This document shows positions 1-5,922 of a stretch of 8,806 nt of DNA, piece by piece. A program made the translations under genes and the position numbers. The notes below the pieces were generated by a model. It did no database searches, was not told where the DNA came from, and saw only the letters and a list, made by a program, of their open reading frames with translations. Origin of the DNA: CAYMUN01 sp964640775 (GTDB lineage Bacteria; Patescibacteriota; Saccharimonadia; Saccharimonadales; UBA4665); the NCBI GenBank assembly GCA_964640775.1, contig CAZXIT010000035.1, positions 1 through 8,806 of the forward strand, given 5' to 3'. Position 1 is the stretch's first letter, and the number at the start of each line of letters is the position of its first letter.

Positions 1-1149
1 GTAATAAATGGCGTTATCTACAAAGTTCATGATCACCTGGCGAATCTTGGTCTCGTCGAGCATGGCTTCGGGGAATTTGCGCGGCTTTTTGTAAGTCAGG
101 GTCAGCGAGCGAGAGGCGGCCGTCTCCTCCAGCTGAGCAATTTCCTGCTGTACCAGCTCGGCTAGATTGACAGGGGTCGGCTCGATCAAGAATTTGCCAG
201 TGCGGATCCGCGAGACATTGAGCAAGTCGGCGATCAGGTAGACCATCCGCTGAGCGCTAAAAAATGACTGGGTCAGCAGTTTTGTCTGGGTAGGCGTTAG
301 CTTGCCGGCATCGCCCTCCAGTACCATGCTGGTATAGCCTTTAATACTGGTCAGCGGCGTACGCAGCTGGTGGCTGGCCATACTGATGAAGTCATCTTTG
401 GCCTCGTCGAGCGCCCGCAGCTTCTCATTGGAGTCTTGCAGCTGGCGCAGGACACGCTGGTTTTCTTCAAACAGCAGCTTGTTGTCGAGCGCCACGCCGA
501 TACTTTCGCTGAGACGGTCCAAAAGTTTGGTGTCCATAGCAGCTAGTTCTGCTGCATGGGTAAAGCCAACCACTAGCAGCCCGACAACTTGGCGCCGAGC
601 CATAAGTTTGACCACATAGACTGATTTGAGGGCGATCTCCTGCTTCATGCGCTGAATGTCATGGGTGGTGCAGCCTAGGAAATTCGCCAGGTGCTCGTCA
701 GGGATGCCTTCCAAGGCCACCGTTTTGCTGCTCTGGATCTGGCTAAACCAAGGGTGCAGCAGTTTGATATGCAGGGGCCGGTCCAACCCCGGGGCGACAT
801 CGACTGATTTGCCCAGCCAGCCAGTGCCGCTCCAGCCATTCAAGACCAGTTCGGGCTTCGTACGATTTGAGCGGGTCAGCAGACCAACAAACGGATAATC
901 AGCCACCTGGGCGATGGCTTGGGCGATATGCTCGGAGACCATTTTGAGAGAGGCATGAGACTCCAGCACCAGGGCATCGATGGTTCTGAGCAGCGACAGC
1001 GTTTTGTTGGTCTCGGCCAGCTCCTTGTTGCGGCGGTACATCTCTTCGGTGATATGCTCGATATCACGCTCCAGCTGCTTGCGTTTCTGGAATGGCAGCA
1101 GTGATGTTTTGTCGGCAGCCGTTATTCCCACCTTAATGTCTTCTGGCAT
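1..1149 (-). CDS. GAF-domain sensor histidine kinase, C-terminus cut by window edge
   Basis: This is the sensor kinase of a two-component system, which would autophosphorylate on a histidine and pass the phosphate to a response regulator. The minus-strand frame is open for 383 codons from ATG at 1149 to the window edge. It has no membrane segment, so it is probably cytoplasmic. A charged, coiled-coil-like stretch (about residues 22-50) leads into a GAF-like region (about 55-215), a second helical linker (about 225-250) and a HisKA domain. The H-box reads SHQLRTPLTS, with the phosphoacceptor at His260 (codon 370-372). The last residues in the window, NFVDNAIYY, match the N-box of the HATPase domain, so the G-boxes lie outside. 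The start lies 8 bases after the stop of the 92-residue gene, making this the third gene of an operon. The upstream membrane protein may supply the sensing input. The kinase family is secure; the signal is unknown. Confidence 0.93.
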   Translation of the reverse strand, partial: MPEDIKVGITAADKTSLLPFQKRKQLERDIEHITEEMYRRNKELAETNKTLSLLRTIDALVLESHASLKMVSEHIAQAIAQVADYPFVGLLTRSNRTKPELVLNGWSGTGWLGKSVDVAPGLDRPLHIKLLHPWFSQIQSSKTVALEGIPDEHLANFLGCTTHDIQRMKQEIALKSVYVVKLMARRQVVGLLVVGFTHAAELAAMDTKLLDRLSESIGVALDNKLLFEENQRVLRQLQDSNEKLRALDEAKDDFISMASHQLRTPLTSIKGYTSMVLEGDAGKLTPTQTKLLTQSFFSAQRMVYLIADLLNVSRIRTGKFLIEPTPVNLAELVQQEIAQLEETAASRSLTLTYKKPRKFPEAMLDETKIRQVIMNFVDNAIYY

Positions 1150-1157
1150 AGGGGCGC

Positions 1158-1436
1158 CTACTTCAGGGCCTCAGGCAGCTGGTCGCCGTGCAGCTGGCTC
1201 AGCAGCGAGGCTGCCGATTCTCGGGAGACCTCAACCGAAATCTGGCCAAATAATTCCTGGTATTTTTCAATCAGCTGCTCCAGTACCGAAACTTCATCGC
1301 CAATAATTGACACTTCGTGCTTGGACCAGTCAACTTTCAGATCAGCTACCTGCTCAGCTTGCTCAACCGCCACCGGGCCAATGATGGCCTCTTGGGCCTT
1401 AATGATCTTGACGGCTATCTGGGCGTAGATATTCAT
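1158..1436 (-). CDS. 92-residue protein of unknown family between membrane sensor and histidine kinase
   Basis: I do not recognise this family. The protein is soluble, acidic and probably mostly helical: an N-terminal helix (about residues 3-30, containing KIIKAQEAIIGPVAVEQA), a short strand-like stretch around 33-46 (VDWSKHEVSIIG), then two helices (about 48-62 and 67-86). There is no signal peptide, membrane segment or obvious catalytic motif. Its ATG overlaps the TGA stop of the upstream membrane protein gene in a 4-base ATGA arrangement, and its TAG stop is 8 bases before the kinase ATG, so the three genes should be co-transcribed and the first two translationally coupled. The overlaps and codon use like its neighbours support a real gene. 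A role as adaptor or regulator between the membrane protein and the kinase is inference from position only. Confidence 0.8.
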   Translation of the reverse strand: MNIYAQIAVKIIKAQEAIIGPVAVEQAEQVADLKVDWSKHEVSIIGDEVSVLEQLIEKYQELFGQISVEVSRESAASLLSQLHGDQLPEALK

Positions 1437-2320
1437 AGCTGCTCGCTTTTTGGCTGCTGGTTGATCGCCCGATTGCCAAACATAGCAATCGAGAATGACA
1501 GTGCGACGGTGGCGATTAGCAGGAAAATATCACTCAGCTGGCCGTTTGCGTAGGTGCCTTTGGTCGTAGCGTAGGAAAACGTCAAATCATAAATATAGGA
1601 TGCCAGCATGCCGCATAGAATAGTCAGCACCGGCCGGCGCAGCGAGCCGCCGATATATTTTCCAGCCACGATGACTACCGAAGATATAACCAAGAGGGCG
1701 GCGACATCAGTCAGCGGATAGTACAGATCAAAAAATACCTTGAGCAGGTCAGTTTTCTGCAGGCCCAAGCTGCCATCGCGGGCAACAACAATAAACAGGT
1801 AGTACGACAGGGCTATACTGGCGGCCGCAAAACTAACGGCCAGCCATTTGAGTCTTGGGTGTTTCTTCATCAGCAGCAGGACACCGACTGACCGGCCGAT
1901 ATAGACAGTGCTCAGTATCCAAAATAGCACTCCCAGGCCATAGCCTAGATCAGCCAGCGAAGGATACGGCGCCTCGACATGCAGCACCAGGTTGTAATAG
2001 GCCCAGGCAAAGTTGCCAAATGACCAGAGGAGCAGGCCGTTGGATAGTGACAGGATGGCTTTGCCGAGCAGGCTTTTCGCTCCGCCCCAGCCGCGGGCCA
2101 CCCCAAAGCCAAGACAGCCGGCGATAAACGGCGTGACACTGAGCGAGAGAGCAAAGTAGTTCCTGACTGAATCTATATCCTGGGCAGCAGCAAACCTGAT
2201 ATACAGCCATAATCCCAGTGAAATAAGCGACGAAATGGTCAGCAGGACGACGAGAGGCGAGAGGGGCGGCTTTTTACTAGTTTTTTGTATGTTTGCCATT
2301 AGCAATATGTTACCATGCAT
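1433..2320 (-). CDS. Eight-segment integral membrane protein, sensor-domain-like, without an output domain
   Basis: Of 295 residues, nearly all lie in about eight hydrophobic segments (roughly 20-45, 55-76, 84-112, 122-146, 158-180, 201-223, 229-250 and 263-283). Conserved-looking loop motifs are YPSLADLGY (about 119-127), YPLTD (201-205) and GTYANGQLSD (255-264). This pattern resembles the multi-pass N-terminal sensory domain that precedes GGDEF, EAL or kinase domains in many bacteria, but here it ends about 13 residues after the last segment with no output domain. It starts the operon that continues into the 92-residue protein and the kinase (4-base ATGA overlap with the former), so it may act as the detached sensor of that kinase. 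ATG at 2320 is chosen because a TATAAA element lies 8 bases upstream; ATG at 2299 (MANIQKTSKK) is a good alternative. The ligand is unknown. Confidence 0.82.
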   Translation of the reverse strand: MHGNILLMANIQKTSKKPPLSPLVVLLTISSLISLGLWLYIRFAAAQDIDSVRNYFALSLSVTPFIAGCLGFGVARGWGGAKSLLGKAILSLSNGLLLWSFGNFAWAYYNLVLHVEAPYPSLADLGYGLGVLFWILSTVYIGRSVGVLLLMKKHPRLKWLAVSFAAASIALSYYLFIVVARDGSLGLQKTDLLKVFFDLYYPLTDVAALLVISSVVIVAGKYIGGSLRRPVLTILCGMLASYIYDLTFSYATTKGTYANGQLSDIFLLIATVALSFSIAMFGNRAINQQPKSEQL

Positions 2321-2328
2321 AGGCGTAA

Positions 2329-2334
2329 TTTATA
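2329..2334 (-). promoter_or_regulatory. Candidate -10 element of the membrane sensor/kinase operon
   Basis: Read on the minus strand, TATAAA ends 8 bases before the ATG at 2320, which would place transcription start within about two bases of the start codon. No convincing -35 hexamer is visible at the usual distance. It overlaps the plus-strand TATAAT of the divergent gene, so polymerase could not occupy both at once. Confidence 0.35.
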
Positions 2335-2336
2335 AT
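2331..2336 (+). promoter_or_regulatory. Candidate -10 element of the aldehyde dehydrogenase gene
   Basis: A perfect TATAAT lies 29 bases before the ATG at 2366, predicting a leader of about 23 bases without a Shine-Dalgarno sequence. The 45-base gap between the divergent genes (2321-2365) is AT-rich and holds both promoters; no other structure is apparent. No strong -35 is seen. Confidence 0.4.
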
Positions 2337-2365
2337 AAAAATAGCCGTACGAAAAATAACAATTT

Positions 2366-3595
2366 ATGGAACTAGATCGTTTTTACGAACAGTGCGCTTT
2401 GCTCGCAGAGCACATTACCGCCAATGACGGTGCGATTCATAGTATGCTGGCTGGCTACGAAACCAACGAAGTGATCGAACATGAAATTGCTTCATCTATC
2501 CAGGCGCTACAAAACGTGCGAGTTGAATACCAGTCGTTTGACCAGCCGGATATACAGGTCACCGCCAGCTGCTATCTGCCGGTTAATATGCCTCTCTACT
2601 CCCTGATACTGTACGGTGTTGTACCGAGCCGCTACTTTGATGCCCTCTACATCCGGCCGGGTGTGTCGCTCAGCACCCTGATACCGGCTTTAGCCGAGCT
2701 GCTTGACTTGCCACGCTTCGGATTTGGCCAAATCATGATCAAGGACTTGCCTGCCAAGCTGTTTACTGACCTCTACGCCAAAGACTCTGATGTTATCCTA
2801 TTTACCGGCAAATACGACAATGCTCTGATGCTGGAGCGCGAATGCCCGGACAGCATGCTCATCTTTGAGGGCACCGGCCCCTGCCCCTTCTTTGTCTTTG
2901 AAAATGCCGATATTGATCTAGCGGCCCAAAAGGCTGTCGCCATGCGCTGCTTTAACAGCGGCCAGGATTGTGTGGCTCCGGATGCCATTTTTGTGCACAG
3001 CAGTATCGCTGACAGCTTTGAAACCAGCCTGGAGAAGCTGCTGGATAACGTCAAAGTCGGTGCTTCGACCGATCCGGAAGTCCGTGTGGCCCAGGCCATC
3101 AAAGAAAAATACCTGCTCAGTGTCCAAAAATGGCTGGAAGAACATCGTCAAAATATCGTCTACGGCGGCGAAATCGACACTAAAAACCTGATTGTTCACC
3201 CGACCGTCCTCAGACAAGCCATTGCAGGGCACCAGGGTGCTTTCAAGGAGCTGTTTTCGCCAATTTTTTACCTGTTGACGTACGACAGCGAGCAGTCACT
3301 TACGGATACAATAACGGCCGACAGCTTTACCAAGCGCGCCATGTATGCCTGTGTATTTGGCGAAAATGAGGCAATCACCGACAAGCTCTCGCTCTGCACC
3401 ATCCTCAAAAATACCACCGTCAACGACCAGGAGGATGGCAACCAGCCATATGGCGGCTACGGGCCGATCGCCAACTTTATTAGCTACCGAGGCGTCCGAA
3501 AAGCTCGGCCGCTGCTCATATCACGCGATGTCCGGGAGTGGATACTGGCCGAAAAGGGTAGTCGCCTCACCGATCATACGCTTCAAGTCGCCTAA
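2366..3595 (+). CDS. Divergent aldehyde dehydrogenase family protein (409 residues)
   Basis: This is a probable NAD(P)-dependent aldehyde (or semialdehyde, acyl-aldehyde) oxidoreductase; the substrate is unknown. Family landmarks appear in order: PVNMP at 72-76 in place of PWNFP with its oxyanion-hole Asn (Asn74); FTGKYD around 145-150 where FTGS is usual; the general-base Glu168 in FEGTGPCP; the nucleophile Cys202 in NSGQDC; Glu295 in KELFSP (usually EEIFGP); and a PYGGYG loop near the C-terminus. The 34-residue spacing from Glu168 to Cys202 is that of canonical enzymes. The protein is shorter than the usual 470-500 residues, mainly because the N-terminal part of the cofactor domain is reduced, and the cofactor-binding positions are unusual, so cofactor preference cannot be read. 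An in-frame TAA at 2357 fixes the ATG. The last 75 bases overlap the convergent ArgS-like gene. Confidence 0.85.
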   Translation: MELDRFYEQCALLAEHITANDGAIHSMLAGYETNEVIEHEIASSIQALQNVRVEYQSFDQPDIQVTASCYLPVNMPLYSLILYGVVPSRYFDALYIRPGVSLSTLIPALAELLDLPRFGFGQIMIKDLPAKLFTDLYAKDSDVILFTGKYDNALMLERECPDSMLIFEGTGPCPFFVFENADIDLAAQKAVAMRCFNSGQDCVAPDAIFVHSSIADSFETSLEKLLDNVKVGASTDPEVRVAQAIKEKYLLSVQKWLEEHRQNIVYGGEIDTKNLIVHPTVLRQAIAGHQGAFKELFSPIFYLLTYDSEQSLTDTITADSFTKRAMYACVFGENEAITDKLSLCTILKNTTVNDQEDGNQPYGGYGPIANFISYRGVRKARPLLISRDVREWILAEKGSRLTDHTLQVA

Positions 3596-4525
3596 TCTGG
3601 CAGCTTCGGCAATTTCATACTCAAAATCCAGGATATACAGCAGTTCGCGGCGCTGTTTAGTGCCTAGGTTTTTGATGGTTTGCGCGCGGTAGCCGGCTTT
3701 GGCATCACTGACTACTTTTGGTATCGACCGGTGAAAGGCATCGGTGAGATGCTTAGCCTGCTGGTCGACATCCAGCGTGCTAGCGGCTGGAAAGACGTCT
3801 CGCAGCAGTTTGTTAACTCCTGAGGTGCCTACTAAAAACGCTTTCTTCCCAGCATCACCATTGTCTTTGACAGCGGCCATGATGAAGGCTGGCGCGTACC
3901 AGCCGCCTTTGACTGAGCGTAAAGCGTGGGAGTCGTTGCCACCATGGACGTAGACCACCCCTGAGTCCGGTTCTTGAACCACGCCGGGCAGCGAGCTCAG
4001 CGAAGCCCTCATGCTGTCATCAGATTCGACGCGGTACTGTCCGGCAGCTGACGGCTCACCCGGCAAAGGATGCAGCAGCTCGCTGGCAATACCTGCAGCA
4101 GCCAGGCATTCTTGGAGCACCTTGGAAGCTGTTGCCGCTTGGGTGTCCGGCGAGGTACGTACTAGGACTATTGCCAGAGTTTCCTCTGGCGGCTCGGTTA
4201 CGTCCGGCTCTGCGTGGGACCGCAGCACGCTGCCGAGGAAGTCTCCGGTAAACATAATGTTGAGATAGCCGTTGACGAACTCCACCTCGCAGGGGAAGGC
4301 GGCCATGACGGCATCTTTGAGGCGCGCATAAATCTCCAGGGGGTCCTTGCCAGCCTCGCGGGCATATCCAAACAGCGGAATCGCATAATCGATGTGCTCC
4401 AGCTTGCCCAGCTTAGTAGCATAATTATAGCGGTCGACTTCGGCTTCACTGGTAATGCTAGGATCGCTTAAGAGGGTCTGGCGGACGAGGGATTTTATGG
4501 TTTGTTTGAGGAAGGTTTTGCCCAT
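3521..4525 (-). CDS. ArgS-like paralogue lacking synthetase signature motifs
   Basis: Residues 1-105 resemble the N-terminal tRNA D-loop-binding (Add-1) domain of arginyl-tRNA synthetase. IDYAIP (45-50) lies where ArgS has GDYQAN, AREAGKDPLEI (55-65) where ArgS has its KxLGxxP helix, and VEFVNGYLNIMF (81-92) where ArgS has VEIAGPGFINIFL. The following strand and helix (about 117-151, ending in QECLAAAGIASELL) line up with the start of the ArgS catalytic domain, but the HIGH tetrapeptide is gone and no KMSK is visible. At 334 residues it is far shorter than ArgS (about 550-600), so aminoacylation is not expected. The C-terminal helices (about 288-326) might be a remnant of the DALR anticodon-binding domain, but this is weak. 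ATG at 4525 is preferred because GAGGG lies 8 bases upstream; an ATG at 4540 overlaps the transporter stop. It is the second gene of a pair with the EamA gene. Function unknown. Confidence 0.75.
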   Translation of the reverse strand: MGKTFLKQTIKSLVRQTLLSDPSITSEAEVDRYNYATKLGKLEHIDYAIPLFGYAREAGKDPLEIYARLKDAVMAAFPCEVEFVNGYLNIMFTGDFLGSVLRSHAEPDVTEPPEETLAIVLVRTSPDTQAATASKVLQECLAAAGIASELLHPLPGEPSAAGQYRVESDDSMRASLSSLPGVVQEPDSGVVYVHGGNDSHALRSVKGGWYAPAFIMAAVKDNGDAGKKAFLVGTSGVNKLLRDVFPAASTLDVDQQAKHLTDAFHRSIPKVVSDAKAGYRAQTIKNLGTKQRRELLYILDFEYEIAEAARLGDLKRMIGEATTLFGQYPLPDIA

Positions 4526-4533
4526 ATTAGTAG

Positions 4534-4538
4534 CCCTC
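4534..4538 (-). promoter_or_regulatory. Ribosome binding site that decides the ArgS-like start
   Basis: On the minus strand GAGGG stands 8 bases before ATG 4525. It sits just inside the alternative ATG at 4540, so it cannot serve that one. It is the clearest Shine-Dalgarno sequence in the window and belongs to an operon-internal gene, unlike the first genes of operons here, which lack one. Confidence 0.65.
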
Positions 4539-4539
4539 A

Positions 4540-5424
4540 TTAAATCATAAACAGGCCGGCAAGCATAAAAATTATACAGATAATCTTCTTGTTGAATCGA
4601 CTGTCATGGCGTTCGCGAAAATGACGCGGCAAAAACCGCGACAAGACGATACCGATCAGCAGCACGTACAGCGGCTGAATGCCCTCCAGCCCCCGCACTA
4701 CGGTCACTGGCCCGCCGCTGATAGCCGCGCCCTGTACCAGCTCTCCGGTGATATCCAGCAGCTCCACCCCTGCGAGGATGGCCATCAGGCGTTTCTGGCT
4801 TTTATTGAAAATGCCGCGAATCTGGCTTTTATCTTTGAGCAGGGCAAGTGCCGCCAGGCCGCCGATGCCATAGCCGATTGAAATCCAGATAAAGACGCTG
4901 GCAAACGAACCTCCCTGGTAGGCATACTTGGCAAAAATTGATATCAGTGCGTAGGCGGCAGCCGCATAGATAGCGTAGAGAATAGCACTGGTGAAACGCA
5001 GTCTTTTAATATCGATGGCCGATAGCGCAAACGATCCAAACACAATAATGGCCAGGCCAATGTATTGCAGCAGGTCTAATTTTTCGTGAAGGATAAAGAA
5101 CGCCAGGAATGGCACGATGGCCGGCGCTAGATTATTGAGCGCGATGGCCACCGACGGGTCTTCGTTTTCCAGCGTCTTAAAATAGAAGTAGTGAAATACC
5201 GCTGTCAGGAAGCCGGCGATAATAGCACAGACAATAAATTTTGATTCGAGCGTCTGGGGATGGGCAAAGCAATAGATGCAGACTGCCGGCAAGACCCCAA
5301 ATATGCCGGAGATCGCCGTGCCAAACATAGCGCTGCGGTAAACATTTCTCAGCAAATGATCATCAAGCAGATTGACGCAGGCCCAAATCAGGGGAGCGAT
5401 TAGCGCTAAGGTAAACCAGCTCAT
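4540..5424 (-). CDS. EamA-type (drug/metabolite transporter superfamily) permease
   Basis: A 294-residue inner-membrane protein with about ten hydrophobic segments arranged as two EamA repeats (about 1-137 and 145-294). The first repeat ends with the family-typical run NNLAPAIVPFLAFFILHEKL (97-116). The second contains GPVTVVRGLEGIQPLYVLL (238-256) followed by a charged cytoplasmic loop (263-280) and a last segment. Family members export or import small metabolites such as amino acids; nothing in the sequence fixes the substrate. The TAA stop shares one base with an ATG at 4540 and lies just upstream of the start of the ArgS-like gene, so the two are co-transcribed. A promoter with a perfect TTGACA box precedes it (5435-5462), and no Shine-Dalgarno sequence is seen before ATG 5424. 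Confidence 0.9.
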   Translation of the reverse strand: MSWFTLALIAPLIWACVNLLDDHLLRNVYRSAMFGTAISGIFGVLPAVCIYCFAHPQTLESKFIVCAIIAGFLTAVFHYFYFKTLENEDPSVAIALNNLAPAIVPFLAFFILHEKLDLLQYIGLAIIVFGSFALSAIDIKRLRFTSAILYAIYAAAAYALISIFAKYAYQGGSFASVFIWISIGYGIGGLAALALLKDKSQIRGIFNKSQKRLMAILAGVELLDITGELVQGAAISGGPVTVVRGLEGIQPLYVLLIGIVLSRFLPRHFRERHDSRFNKKIICIIFMLAGLFMI

Positions 5425-5434
5425 ATTATAAGCC

Positions 5435-5462
5435 AGTATGGCCTATCCAGGGGTGTTGTCAA
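5435..5462 (-). promoter_or_regulatory. Candidate promoter of the EamA/ArgS-like operon
   Basis: Minus-strand TTGACA (5462-5457), a 16-base spacer and CATACT (5440-5435) match the vegetative sigma factor pattern. Predicted start is near 5428, only about four bases before ATG 5424. A TATAAT at 5430-5425 touches the start codon and would start transcription inside the gene, so it was not chosen. The gap 5425-5510 holds this promoter and the divergent one below. Confidence 0.45.
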
Positions 5463-5473
5463 TCAAGTTGCAT

Positions 5474-5503
5474 TTGCTATTGGGCGGTGTTGTTTAGTAG
5501 CAT
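5474..5503 (+). promoter_or_regulatory. Candidate promoter of the response regulator gene
   Basis: TTGCTA (5474-5479), an 18-base spacer and TAGCAT (5498-5503) give four of six matches in each box. The -10 ends 7 bases before ATG 5511, predicting a leaderless or nearly leaderless mRNA. Both boxes are weak, so this is tentative. Confidence 0.3.
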
Positions 5504-5510
5504 ACCTATT

Positions 5511-5879
5511 ATGACTAAGATCGCTATCATCGAAGATGACCAGGCTATCTCCCAGATGTACCGCTTTAAGTTTGAGGCGGAAGGCTACCAAGTCGAAACC
5601 GCCGAAAACGGCCGGCTGGGACTGGAACTCGTCGAGCACATGAATCCGGATATGATCCTGCTCGACCTGATGATGCCGGAAATGACCGGCGACGAGATGC
5701 TCGAAAAACTGCGGGCTCAGCCTTGGGGGACCAAAGTCAAAGTTATCGTCCTCACCAATGTCGGCGAGCAGGAAATCCCGCCCAAAGTCAAAGAGCTCGG
5801 CGTCATCGGCGTTATCCTCAAAGCCGACATGACCCCACGCCAAGTCGCCGACGTCGTCAAAAAGCACCTGGCTGGCTAG
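5511..5879 (+). CDS. Single-domain (CheY-like) response regulator
   Basis: A 122-residue stand-alone receiver domain. Acidic pocket residues are Glu8, Asp9 and Asp10 (IIEDDQ), the phosphoacceptor is Asp52 in LLDLMMP, and the switch residues are Thr82 (VIVLTN) and Lys104 (ILKAD). All key positions are intact, so it should be phosphorylated by a histidine kinase. There is no DNA-binding or enzymatic output domain, so it must act by protein contact or as a phosphorelay intermediate. A GTG at 5487 in frame would add MLFSSIPI, but ATG 5511 gives the usual MTKIAIIEDD start and is preferred. No kinase gene is adjacent; the GAF kinase 4 kb away is a possible partner, by inference only. It is followed 43 bases later by murD, which appears to have its own promoter. 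Confidence 0.93.
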   Translation: MTKIAIIEDDQAISQMYRFKFEAEGYQVETAENGRLGLELVEHMNPDMILLDLMMPEMTGDEMLEKLRAQPWGTKVKVIVLTNVGEQEIPPKVKELGVIGVILKADMTPRQVADVVKKHLAG

Positions 5880-5890
5880 CCCTCGTCTCT

Positions 5891-5900
5891 CGCAATTGCG
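5891..5900. repeat. 10-base perfect palindrome upstream of murD
   Basis: CGCAATTGCG is fully self-complementary and sits 11-20 bases upstream of the murD -10 element, where a -35 contact or an operator would be. It has no loop, so it would not form a terminator hairpin. A palindrome this short can occur by chance. Confidence 0.3.
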
Positions 5901-5907
5901 TTAACCG

Positions 5908-5916
5908 TGCGATAAT
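5908..5916 (+). promoter_or_regulatory. Candidate extended -10 promoter of murD
   Basis: TGCGATAAT fits the extended -10 pattern TGnTATAAT with one mismatch in the hexamer. It ends 6 bases before ATG 5923, which places predicted transcription start on the A of the start codon. No -35 match lies 17 bases upstream, as is common for extended -10 promoters. GAGG at 5917-5920 is too close to the ATG to be a good ribosome binding site. Confidence 0.45.
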
Positions 5917-5922
5917 GAGGCT

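Noticed and set aside
980..1306. Plus-strand ORFs opposite the kinase start and the 92-residue gene
   Set aside because: They are antisense to a coupled operon, overlap one another in different frames, and are rich in low-complexity Ser/Arg-type translation.
2773..3232. Two minus-strand ORFs inside the aldehyde dehydrogenase gene
   Set aside because: Both are antisense to the region with the catalytic Glu and Cys, so they are shadows of that gene.
4526..4540. Earlier ATG at 4540 as start of the ArgS-like gene
   Set aside because: It overlaps the transporter stop in a TAATG coupling and is possible, but the GAGGG site fits ATG 4525 and the extra five residues add no family similarity.
5425..5430. 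TATAAT touching the EamA start codon
   Set aside because: As a -10 it would start transcription several bases inside the gene, and no -35 lies at 16-18 bases. The TTGACA-16-CATACT pair upstream is better spaced.
5463..5867. 134-codon minus-strand ORF opposite the response regulator
   Set aside because: It lies fully antisense to a receiver gene with every key residue intact, and its composition is what mirrored codons give. It shows no recognisable domain.
5860..5882. GGCTGGCTAGCC-rich stretch at the end of the response regulator as a terminator
   Set aside because: The self-complementary part is short and no T-run follows it.
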